From Streptomyces hoynatensis (GTDB lineage: Bacteria; Actinomycetota; Actinomycetes; Streptomycetales; Streptomycetaceae): DNA of 64,000 nt. This document shows positions 25,534 to 32,627 of this stretch, piece after piece; the first letter of the stretch is position 1; every line of letters starts with the position of its first letter. The stretch covers positions 202,559-266,558 of the forward strand of contig NZ_RBAL01000010.1 in assembly GCF_003626535.1 (NCBI RefSeq), in the 5' to 3' direction. The notes under the pieces were generated by a model. The model saw only the letters and a program-made list of their open reading frames with translations. It did not search any database and was not told the DNA's origin. The translations under genes and the position numbers were made by a program.

Positions 25534-26325
25534 GTGCACGACCACACAGAAGAGCACGACAGGGGACTCGGTTACGACCTGCCGACGCTCGCCCGCCGCA
25601 AGATGATCACCCTGCTCGCCGGCGGCAGCGTGCTTCCGCTGGTCGCCTCCGTGAACCAGGCCCAGGGCGCCACGCCGGCCGAGGCCGCGGCGGCCGCCTG
25701 CGCCGAGGTGCCGAGCGAGACCGAGGGCCCCTATCCGGCCGACGGCTCGAACGGGCCCAACGTCCTGACGCAGAGCGGCATCGTGCGCCAGGACATCCGC
25801 CCCAGCTTCGGCACCGCGAGCGGCGTGGCGGACGGCGTGCCGCTGACGATCGAGCTCACGGTCGTCGAGGCGGCGGACGACTGCGGCACCCCGCTGTCCG
25901 GCGCCGCGGTCTACGTCTGGCACTGCGACCGGCTCGGAAACTACTCGCTGTATTCGCCGGGGGCGGCGAACGAAAACTATCTGCGCGGCGTCCAGGAGAC
26001 CGACGAGAACGGCACGGTCTCCTTCACGAGCATTTTCCCGGCCTGTTATGCGGGCCGCTGGCCGCACGTCCATTTCGAGATCTACCCGAGCCTTCAGGAG
26101 GCCACCTCGGCGGGGAGCATCCTGAAGACCTCGCAGCTGGCCCTGCCCGAGGACGTGTGCGACACGGTCTACGACTCCGCGGGCTACGACGGGAGCATCG
26201 CCAACTTCTCCCGGGTGTCCCTGAGCACCGACATGGTCTTCAGGGACGGGGTCTCGCTCCAGCTGGCCACCGTCACCGGAAGCCTCCCGTCCGGCTACAC
26301 GGCCGCCCTCCGGGTCGCCGTCTGA
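25534..26325 (+). CDS. Exported intradiol ring-cleavage dioxygenase
   Basis: 263 residues. Residues 21-45 look like a twin-arginine signal (ARRKMITLLAGG, ending near AQGA). The mature domain has CAEVPSETEGPYP, AAVYVWHCDRLGNYSLY and GRWPHVHFEIY, which supply the two Tyr and two His of the non-haem Fe(III) site of catechol and protocatechuate dioxygenases. It should open catechol-type rings between the hydroxyls outside the cell. No carbohydrate-binding module is attached. Export of such enzymes is known in lignocellulose-degrading Streptomyces, which fits the cellulase island downstream. Confidence 0.85.
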   Translation: MHDHTEEHDRGLGYDLPTLARRKMITLLAGGSVLPLVASVNQAQGATPAEAAAAACAEVPSETEGPYPADGSNGPNVLTQSGIVRQDIRPSFGTASGVADGVPLTIELTVVEAADDCGTPLSGAAVYVWHCDRLGNYSLYSPGAANENYLRGVQETDENGTVSFTSIFPACYAGRWPHVHFEIYPSLQEATSAGSILKTSQLALPEDVCDTVYDSAGYDGSIANFSRVSLSTDMVFRDGVSLQLATVTGSLPSGYTAALRVAV

Positions 26326-26394
26326 CCGCCCGCCCGGGCCGCGCGGATGCGCGCGGCCCGGGCACTCGCGCGGCCCGGCGCACCCGGGCCGGCC

Positions 26395-27078
26395 TCAGGA
26401 GCCGTAGGGGGTGGTGGCCCGGGCCTGGCGCAGGGCCCTCGACCACCAGGCGAGCCGGTCGAGGAGGGTCGTGGCCGCGGCCGTGGCCGCCTCGGGCGAG
26501 GCCAGGCGGCCCGCGGCGTCGAACTGCTCCCAGACGTTGTGGAAGCTGACCGTCTCGCGGATCGTGGTGGCGTGCAACTCGGCGAAGACCACCCGCAGTT
26601 GCTCCACCGCCCGCAGGCCGCCCGCGAGGCCGCCGTAGGAGACGAAGGCCACCGGCTTGGCCTGCCACTCCGTGCGGTACCAGTCGATGGCGTTCTTCAG
26701 CCCGGCCGGGAAGCTGTGGTTGTACTCGGGCGTGACGACGACGAAGCCGTCGGCGGCGGCCAGCCTCTCGCCGAGGGCCGCGTGGGCCCACGCCGGGTCG
26801 GGCAGCAACGCGCCGCCGGGGCCCGGCATGCTGAGCGGCAGCGGGTGTTCGGCGAGGTCGACCAGGTCGACCTCGAGGTCCCCGCGTTCCGCGGCCCGCT
26901 CCGCCGTCCAGGCGGCGACGGTCGGGCAGAAGCGGCCCTCCCGCACGCTGGAGGTGATCACGGCGATCCTGAGCCGCTCCGCGGCGTCCACCGCGGCGCC
27001 GGGCGCCGCGGTGGTCGTGGCGGTGGACACGGAAGCGGGCATGGAAGCGGACGCGGAAGCGGGCGTGGCTGCGGACAT
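26395..27078 (-). CDS. NAD(P)H-dependent FMN reductase
   Basis: 227 residues. After an Ala/Ser/Thr-rich N-terminus of about 35 residues comes a flavodoxin-like FMN_red domain: ITSSVREGRFCPTVAAW (phosphate loop) and VVVTPEYNHSFPAGLKNAIDWY (FMN binding). It reduces FMN or quinone-like acceptors. ATG 27078 is chosen because AGGGAA precedes it and because the promoter at 27142-27172 places the transcription start below the earlier in-frame ATG at 27156. The promoter has a MerR-type layout, suggesting redox or xenobiotic induction. Confidence 0.87.
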   Translation of the reverse strand: MSAATPASASASMPASVSTATTTAAPGAAVDAAERLRIAVITSSVREGRFCPTVAAWTAERAAERGDLEVDLVDLAEHPLPLSMPGPGGALLPDPAWAHAALGERLAAADGFVVVTPEYNHSFPAGLKNAIDWYRTEWQAKPVAFVSYGGLAGGLRAVEQLRVVFAELHATTIRETVSFHNVWEQFDAAGRLASPEAATAAATTLLDRLAWWSRALRQARATTPYGS

Positions 27079-27141
27079 GGGCGTTCCCTGTTCCTTCTCG
27101 TGGTGGCCGCCGTGGCGGCCCGCGCGGTGGGTACGGGGAAC

Positions 27142-27172
27142 ACTCTGAAGGTTCAAGTTATGTTGAAGTCAA
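27142..27172 (-). promoter_or_regulatory. MerR-type promoter/operator of the FMN reductase
   Basis: TTGACT (27172-27167) and CAGAGT (27147-27142) are separated by 19 bp, longer than the normal 17. An inverted repeat with TTCAA/TTGAA arms (27152-27167) lies mostly in the spacer. This is the classic geometry for MerR-family activators, which untwist an over-long spacer. The same 6-19-6 layout and very similar bases occur upstream of the PPOX gene at 46610-46640. Confidence 0.6.
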
Positions 27173-27191
27173 GCGGCGCCCGGGGCCGCCC

Positions 27192-27926
27192 TCAGATGCC
27201 GCAGTTGGGCGCCGACCAGTACCGCGAGGATCGGTTGGCCACGTGCGTGTGGTCGTTGTGGTCCGGGTAGCCGGGGCCGAGGATCTCGCGGAAGCCGTGG
27301 TTGCGGGCCTCCTTGGCCAGGGTGCAGAAGGAGAGCGAGCCCGTCAGGTCGACGGCGTCCCCGTACAGGTGCCGGCTGGTCGAGGAGCCGCCGGCCGCGC
27401 TGTTGCAGGAGTAGGAGCGGAAGCCGCTGCTCGTGGTGATCGGCCGGTCGCCGAGCGCGTGCCGCAGCGCCTCCAGCTTCCACATGTTCACCAGCGCGTT
27501 GGCCCTGGCGGTCGCCGCGCTGACGGCCCCGCCCGTCCAGGTGGAGTTGCAGCGGTTCATCTCCGCGTAGGTGAAGTGGATCGGCGTGCAGTCGTTGTCC
27601 TGGAGGGCGTAGATCTTGTTGAAGGTCTGGGACCCCGCGATGCCGTCGGCGGTGAGCCCGTAGGCCTGCTGGAAGCGCCGGACGGCCGCGGCGGTGGCGG
27701 GGCCGTACTCGCCGTCGAGCGCGAGCACCGCGCCGGTGCCCGGGTAGCCGGAGACGCGGATCTGGAGCTGGCGCACGTCCGCGCCGCTCGACCCCTGGCG
27801 GAGGGTGCGGCTCCAGGTGTAGCAGCCGTCCGCCTGCGCGGTGCCGGCGAGCACGACGTCACCGGCCAGGGCTACTGACGCGAGCATGACAATCGAGAGC
27901 AGAAAGCGAACCGTTCGTCTGAACAT
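27192..27926 (-). CDS. Secreted zinc D-Ala-D-Ala carboxypeptidase (M15A) with peptidoglycan-binding domain
   Basis: 244 residues. A Sec signal peptide ends at TAQA near residue 32; the mature protein starts DGCYTWSRTL, as in the Streptomyces albus G zinc DD-peptidase. A PG_binding_1 domain (about 40-100) precedes the M15 domain, with zinc ligands in SRHLYGDAVD and DHTHV. It trims D-alanine from peptidoglycan stem peptides in the wall. Six cysteines suggest three disulfides, as in the known structure. ATG 27926 has ACGGAGG upstream; a longer open frame upstream is not used. Confidence 0.93.
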   Translation of the reverse strand: MFRRTVRFLLSIVMLASVALAGDVVLAGTAQADGCYTWSRTLRQGSSGADVRQLQIRVSGYPGTGAVLALDGEYGPATAAAVRRFQQAYGLTADGIAGSQTFNKIYALQDNDCTPIHFTYAEMNRCNSTWTGGAVSAATARANALVNMWKLEALRHALGDRPITTSSGFRSYSCNSAAGGSSTSRHLYGDAVDLTGSLSFCTLAKEARNHGFREILGPGYPDHNDHTHVANRSSRYWSAPNCGI

Positions 27927-28168
27927 GCTGCCTCCGTGGCATGAGCGACTGAGGAACCTGTGCCCGATCGGGGCGATCGCATCGAGCGTGACGCATCGGT
28001 CAACGCGCGTCAACCCACCCCGCGACCCAGGTGCGGGCGGGCGGCCGGGAGTTGAGGCCACCGCCCGCCGGCCGGCCACCTGCGGGCCGGCCGGCGTACG
28101 GCCCCCGCGCCGGGCGACCGCGGGACGGGCAACCGCCGCGCGGGGCGGGCCGGCGCGACGCGCCCGGC

Positions 28169-28798
28169 TCAGTCGTTCGGCAGGGTCTCGTAGCGCGGCG
28201 TGCCCTCGGCCATCATCTTCAGCGCGGCCTTGCGGTCCCGCTTGGACAGCCTGTCGATGTACAGGCGCCCGTACAGGTGGTCGGTCTCGTGCTGCAGGCA
28301 GCGGGCGAAGTAGCCGGTGCCGCGCACCCGGATCGGACGGCCCGAGGCGTCCTGCCCGCGCACCACGGCGGTGTCCGGGCGGGCCAGCTCCGCGTACGCG
28401 GTCGGCACCGACAGGCAGCCCTCGTTGTTGTCGTCCAGCACCCGGGCCTCGGCGGGCAGTTCCTCCAGCACCGGGTTGCACACCACGCCCACGTGCCGGA
28501 CGCCGTCGTCGTCCATGCAGTCGTAGACGAACACCTTCAGGTCCACGCCGATCTGGTTGGCCGCGAGCCCCACGCCCTCGGCCGCCCGCTGGCTGGCGAA
28601 CATGTCGTCCACCAGCGAGGCAAGTGACTCGTCGAACTCCGTGACGTCCCGGCACTCCCTGTGCAGCAGCGGGTGGCCGACGACGGTGATGGGCCGGACC
28701 GTGCCCCGCTCGCGGTGGGCCTGCTCCCGCTCCGCACAGTCCTGGGTGTCGTCGATGAACTCGTCGCCGAGCCGTTCATCGGTTTCTTGCCGCGCCAT
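28169..28798 (-). CDS. def: Peptide deformylase
   Basis: 209 residues. All three deformylase motifs are present: GVGLAANQIG (about 76-85), EGCLSVP (about 126-132) and QHETDHL (about 168-174); Cys and the two His bind the metal. It removes the N-formyl group from nascent proteins. An acidic N-terminal extension of about 35 residues precedes the domain. It is a monocistronic minus-strand gene. Confidence 0.95.
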   Translation of the reverse strand: MARQETDERLGDEFIDDTQDCAEREQAHRERGTVRPITVVGHPLLHRECRDVTEFDESLASLVDDMFASQRAAEGVGLAANQIGVDLKVFVYDCMDDDGVRHVGVVCNPVLEELPAEARVLDDNNEGCLSVPTAYAELARPDTAVVRGQDASGRPIRVRGTGYFARCLQHETDHLYGRLYIDRLSKRDRKAALKMMAEGTPRYETLPND

Positions 28799-28917
28799 AG
28801 TCCGCCGTACGCCTTTCGGTAATGCTCCGCGGTGAACCCGTACAGCTTAAGGCGCCGGACGCAGCCCGGCGGCGGCCCGGTGGGCGGCGCCCGGACACGG
28901 GCCCGGGCGGCACCGGC

Positions 28918-29913
28918 TCAGCAGACCTCCTCCAGGTCCCGCCAGTCCCTGCTGTCCGGGTTGTCGGCCACCCAGCCGTCGAGCAGCCCGCGCACCAGCG
29001 CGGCCGGGGCGGCCAGCCCGCACTCGCGCTCGGGCGACCACAGGGCGCCCACGCCCGTGTGCCCCAGGGGCCCGGGACGGCCCGGCATGCTGTGGTCGTG
29101 CGGGTCGTGCTGCGGCTCGTCCTCCCCCTGGCCGCTCGGCATCCGGCTCTCCGAGCAGGAGCGGCACAGCAGCCGCACCGAGGAGGACCAGTCCTCCGCC
29201 GCGTACCCGGCGTCCGCCGCGAGTCGCTCCAGCGCGTCCCGGTCCGCCTCGGTCGCGGCCTCGATCAGCACCACCCAGGTGGGCACCGCGGAGGGCGCCC
29301 ACAGCTCGATCTCGTCGAAGACCGGATAGACCGCGGCATCGCCGCCCTCCGAGGCCAGCGAGCGCTCCCCCCGCGGGACCCCGTCGTGCAGCACGACCTC
29401 GCCCCAGCGGCGGCCCGAGGAGGGCAGCGGAATGTTCTGCACCTCGATCCTGGCCGGGTCGAGGCGGCGGCCCCAGACCACCTCGGCCTCCCCCTCGGGG
29501 GAGAGCCGCACCGCGGCGCCGCCGAGCTCCATGCCGAGCGGCTCCTGTGCGCCGGAGGCGGCGCCGGGCACCGGCAGCCCGTACGCCTGCCAGGCGCGCC
29601 TGGCCAGCGACCAGTCCTGGAGGGCGGTGGCCGCGATGCCGACGTTCCACCAGTCCGGGGCCTCGGCGTCCCGCTCCAGCAGGGCCACCGCGCGCAGCCC
29701 CGCCGTACGGGCCTGCTCCCAGTCGTGGCGGAACTTGTGCAGCAGGGCCAGGTTGAACCAGGACTCGGAAAGCCAGGGCTCCAGGTCGGCGGCGCGCGTC
29801 AGCAGCGCGTCCGCGTCCTCGTAGCGGCCGTCGTCGATGAGGGTGAAGGCACGGCTGGTCGCCAGCCGCCAGTCCGTGGACGGGCGCTGCCTCACCCTGC
29901 CGAAGAACCTCAC
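28918..29913 (-). CDS. Conserved TPR-containing protein of unknown function
   Basis: 331 residues. The N-terminal 115 residues contain tetratricopeptide-like helices (AFTLIDDGRYEDADALLTRAADLEP and ESWFNLALLHKFRHDWEQA). The rest is an alpha/beta region with CRSCSES, and ends GLLDGWVADNPDSRDWRDLEEVC. No enzyme motif is recognised; a chaperone or adaptor role is only a guess. Start GTG 29913 gives the conserved-looking MRFFGRVRQRP. It lies downstream of the sigR-rsrA pair on the same strand but beyond a terminator. Confidence 0.7.
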   Translation of the reverse strand: MRFFGRVRQRPSTDWRLATSRAFTLIDDGRYEDADALLTRAADLEPWLSESWFNLALLHKFRHDWEQARTAGLRAVALLERDAEAPDWWNVGIAATALQDWSLARRAWQAYGLPVPGAASGAQEPLGMELGGAAVRLSPEGEAEVVWGRRLDPARIEVQNIPLPSSGRRWGEVVLHDGVPRGERSLASEGGDAAVYPVFDEIELWAPSAVPTWVVLIEAATEADRDALERLAADAGYAAEDWSSSVRLLCRSCSESRMPSGQGEDEPQHDPHDHSMPGRPGPLGHTGVGALWSPERECGLAAPAALVRGLLDGWVADNPDSRDWRDLEEVC

Positions 29914-30113
29914 GATGTCCTGCCCGATTCCCGCCTCGTCGCCTGTACTTCACCGTTCTGATGTCCGCCCCGCACGGCATCCAACCATGGGCGGAGCGGC
30001 GCCTGCTCACAGCATGGGTCAGCGGGCCGCCGCGCGCGAGACGGCGGGGCGGCCGGGGCGGGGGGCGGCAGGGGGCCGCGCCGCGGGCACCGGGCGTGCG
30101 GCCCCGAAACGCG

Positions 30114-30143
30114 CGCCCGGCGCGCAGGCAGGCGCGCCGGGCG
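30114..30143 (-). terminator. Terminator of sigR-rsrA
   Basis: A 12-bp perfect stem (30114-30125 with 30132-30143) and 6-nt loop, 59 bp beyond the rsrA stop on the minus strand. The rest of the 288-bp gap 29914-30201 shows nothing else. Confidence 0.75.
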
Positions 30144-30201
30144 TGACGGGCTCATCCGGGAAGCGTGGTCCACCCATCCGGGTGAACCGCGTGGCGGGGA
30201 T

Positions 30202-30534
30202 CTAGTCGGCGGCGGGCTCGATCGGGCTCTGCCCCGCCGCCGGGGTCTGCCCCGCCGCCGGGATCTGCTCCGCGGCGGGGGCGCCGCCCCGGATCAGGTC
30301 GATGCGGCCGAGCACCTTGGCCCGCAGGTCGGCCGGCACGTCGTCGTGGCCGCAGCAGCGCTTGACCAGCTTCTTGACCGACTGCTCCAGGCCGTACTTC
30401 TCCAGACACGGAGAGCACTCGTCGATGTGCTCCTGTATCTTCGCGCAGTCGCCGTCCGGCATCTCGCGGTCCAGATACTCGTACAGGCGGTCCAGGACCT
30501 CGGAGCAGTCCGTGGGGTGCGACTCGCCACTCAT
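30202..30534 (-). CDS. rsrA: Zinc anti-sigma factor RsrA, redox sensor
   Basis: 110 residues. The ZAS motif H-x3-C-x2-C is HIDECSPC (H36, C40, C43), with C10 and C30 before it and the CC pair C60-C61. RsrA holds SigR under reducing conditions and releases it when thiols form a disulfide with loss of zinc. By recall, S. coelicolor RsrA has an extra Cys at position 3; here that position is Gly, leaving seven cysteines-plus-ligand positions otherwise conserved. The tail is a Pro/Ala repeat. ATG overlaps the sigR stop. Confidence 0.95.
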   Translation of the reverse strand: MSGESHPTDCSEVLDRLYEYLDREMPDGDCAKIQEHIDECSPCLEKYGLEQSVKKLVKRCCGHDDVPADLRAKVLGRIDLIRGGAPAAEQIPAAGQTPAAGQSPIEPAAD

Positions 30535-31169
30535 GATCCTGTGCCTTTCTGAGCCCCGGCGGGGACCAGGCCGCGCTCGCGCGCGTAGTCCTCCAGCATG
30601 TCGCGAAGCTGACGACGGCCGCGGTGCAGCCGGGACATCACCGTGCCGATGGGTGTCCCCATGATGTCCGCGATCTCCTTGTAGGCAAACCCCTCGACGT
30701 CCGCCAGATACACCGCTATCCGGAACTCCTCCGGGATCGCCTGGAGCGCCTGCTTCACGTCCGAGTCCGGCAGGTGGTCGAGCGCCTGGGCCTCGGCGGA
30801 CCGCAGCCCGGTCGACATGTGCGACTCGGCGCGCGCCAGCTGCCAGTCCTCGATGTCCTCGGCGGCGCTGCGCTGCGGCTCCCGCTGCTTCTTGCGGTAG
30901 GAGTTGATGAACGTGTTGGTGAGGATGCGGTACATCCACGCCTTGAGGTTGGTGCCCTGGCGGAACTGGTGGAACGAGCCGTAGGCCTTCGCGTACGTCT
31001 CCTGCACCAGGTCCTCGGCATCCGCCGGGTTGCGCGTCATGCGCAGCGCGGCGGAGTACATCTGATCGAGGTAGCCCAGTGCGTCGCGCTCGAACCTGGC
31101 GTTGCGCTCAGCCTCGGTCTCCGTCTCGTCCTGCGTGCTGACGTCGTCGGTCCCGGTGACCGGACCCAC
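30531..31169 (-). CDS. sigR: ECF sigma factor SigR (thiol-oxidative stress)
   Basis: 212 residues from GTG 31169. Region 2 is ALGYLDQMYSAALRMTRNPADAEDLVQETY, and region 4 contains AYKEIADIMGTPIGTVMSRLHRGRRQL. From memory it is almost identical to S. coelicolor SigR. The frame is open further upstream to ATG 31364, which has AGGGAGA before it and lies just downstream of the SigR promoter; this would make the longer, unstable SigR-prime isoform (277 residues) that S. coelicolor uses for negative feedback. It drives thioredoxin, mycothiol and protease genes. Confidence 0.95.
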   Translation of the reverse strand: MGPVTGTDDVSTQDETETEAERNARFERDALGYLDQMYSAALRMTRNPADAEDLVQETYAKAYGSFHQFRQGTNLKAWMYRILTNTFINSYRKKQREPQRSAAEDIEDWQLARAESHMSTGLRSAEAQALDHLPDSDVKQALQAIPEEFRIAVYLADVEGFAYKEIADIMGTPIGTVMSRLHRGRRQLRDMLEDYARERGLVPAGAQKGTGS

Positions 31170-31405
31170 CTCCTCCGGAAGCGTCATGAGCCCGCGCACG
31201 GGCTCGCCCGCTTCGGAGGATAGACGACGACCGCCCTGGTCCGCCGGTCGGGAGGACCGCGACGACCGCTCCGCGGCCAGCCGCAGCGTCGCCCAGTCCA
31301 CCTCGGCGGCCCGGCGCGGGGCGGGGGTCAGCCGAGTTCGTGGCGGGCAGGCGATGGAAGGCATGGTGGGCGCTCTCCCTTACTCGTTGCATACTCGCCT
31401 CGCAC

Positions 31406-31432
31406 AACGGTGCGGGAGGGCCACGCATTCCC
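31406..31432 (-). promoter_or_regulatory. SigR-dependent autoregulatory promoter of sigR
   Basis: GGGAAT (31432-31427), 18-bp spacer, GTT (31408-31406) match the SigR consensus GGGAAT-N18-GTT exactly. It lies 42 bp upstream of ATG 31364, so transcripts from it include the long-isoform start codon. Confidence 0.9.
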
Positions 31433-31577
31433 GGAACGCGCGCCGCGCCTCCGCCGACATCCGGCGTGCCCGGCTGCCGGCCCGGATCCGGGCCCCGGAG
31501 GGGAGCGGAGGACCACGCGGCGCCTGCGGCCGGACACGGAGCGTGGCGGCGGGGCGGGAGAAGGGCCAGGACGGCGC

Positions 31578-32390
31578 TCAGAAGAGGGTGGGCTCGGCGG
31601 GGGCGGCCAGCTCCCTGGTGAGCTCGGGGCCGTTGTTGCGCACGTTGCTCACCTCGGCCGCGACCGGGTAGGCGCGCAGCCGGCCCTCGGGCAGCCCGGA
31701 CAGCAGGGGCAGTATCGCCTCCGGCTCCTTGCGCGCCGGGTCCAGCCAGGCGTCCCAGCGCTCCGGCGGCAGGAAGACCGGCATCCTCGGGTGGATGTCC
31801 GCCAGGGAACGCGGCCCCTCGGCGGCGGCCCCGGGCAGCGGGCCGGTCTCGGCCTGGGTGGTCAGCACGGTGCACGTCGCCCACCAGGCGAGGGGGTGGT
31901 CCTCGGGCCGCGACGGGTCGCGCCAGAACTCGTACAGGCCCGCGAGCGCCATCACCGAGCCGTCGGCCGGGGTCACGAAGTAGGGCTGCTTGCGCGGCCG
32001 CTTCCGCTTGCCCTTCTCCTCCTCCCGGCGCTCCTCGCTGCCGGTCATCCACTCGTAGTACCCGTCGGCCGGGAGCAGGCAGCGACGGGCGGCGAAGGCC
32101 CGCCGGTAGGAGGGCTTCTCGTGCACCGTCTCGGACCTGGCGTTGATCATCTTCGCCGCCGCGTCGGGGGACTTCGCCCAGGACGGCACCAGGCCCCAGC
32201 GCAGCACCCGCAGCTGCCTGACCGGCGCCGGGCCCTCCTCCCGCACCGGCCGGTCGAGGACCGCGTAGACCTCCTTGGTCGGCGCGACGTTCCAGTCCTG
32301 CTCCAGGGAGCCGGCCGCGTCCCAGCGCGCCACGTCGAACAGCCCGGCCAGGTCCTCGGGCCGCCGGCTCGCCGCATACCGTCCACACAT
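31578..32390 (-). CDS. SRAP/HMCES (YedK-like) abasic-site protein
   Basis: 270 residues starting MCGRY. The catalytic Cys is residue 2 after Met removal; further SRAP features are NVAPT, NARSETV, RRCLLPADGYYEW and HPRMPVFLP. SRAP proteins cross-link to abasic sites in single-stranded DNA and protect them. ATG 32390 is 7 nt after TACGCT on the minus strand, indicating a leaderless message. The longer open frame upstream would bury the catalytic cysteine and is wrong. Confidence 0.92.
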   Translation of the reverse strand: MCGRYAASRRPEDLAGLFDVARWDAAGSLEQDWNVAPTKEVYAVLDRPVREEGPAPVRQLRVLRWGLVPSWAKSPDAAAKMINARSETVHEKPSYRRAFAARRCLLPADGYYEWMTGSEERREEEKGKRKRPRKQPYFVTPADGSVMALAGLYEFWRDPSRPEDHPLAWWATCTVLTTQAETGPLPGAAAEGPRSLADIHPRMPVFLPPERWDAWLDPARKEPEAILPLLSGLPEGRLRAYPVAAEVSNVRNNGPELTRELAAPAEPTLF

Positions 32391-32568
32391 GCGGCCCAGC
32401 GTAGAACCCCCGGGCAAGCGCGCGGGACCGGCCCCGCCCCCGCGCGGGCCCGGCAAGGCGCCGCGAAAGCACCGCGGAGCCACCGCGCAGGCTCCCCGTG
32501 CAGACACCGCGCAGTCACCGCGAAGGCACCGTGCGGGTCCTGCGGAGAGGACGTGCGAACGCGGGGAA

Positions 32569-32601
32569 GGGCGCCGGGGTCCCGTGGGAACCCCGGCGCC
32601 C
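32569..32601 (-). terminator. Terminator of the first GH6 cellulase gene
   Basis: A 12-bp perfect stem (32569-32580 with 32590-32601), 26 bp past the stop of the GH6 gene. The adjoining 32460-32540 carries diverged copies of ACCGCGnAG but no gene. Confidence 0.75.
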
Positions 32602-32627
32602 TCAACTCAGCGCCGTGTCACCTGCGG

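Noticed and set aside
32460..32540. Diverged ACCGCGnAG repeats as an operator array
   Set aside because: Spacing is irregular and the region lies between two gene ends with no promoter to control.
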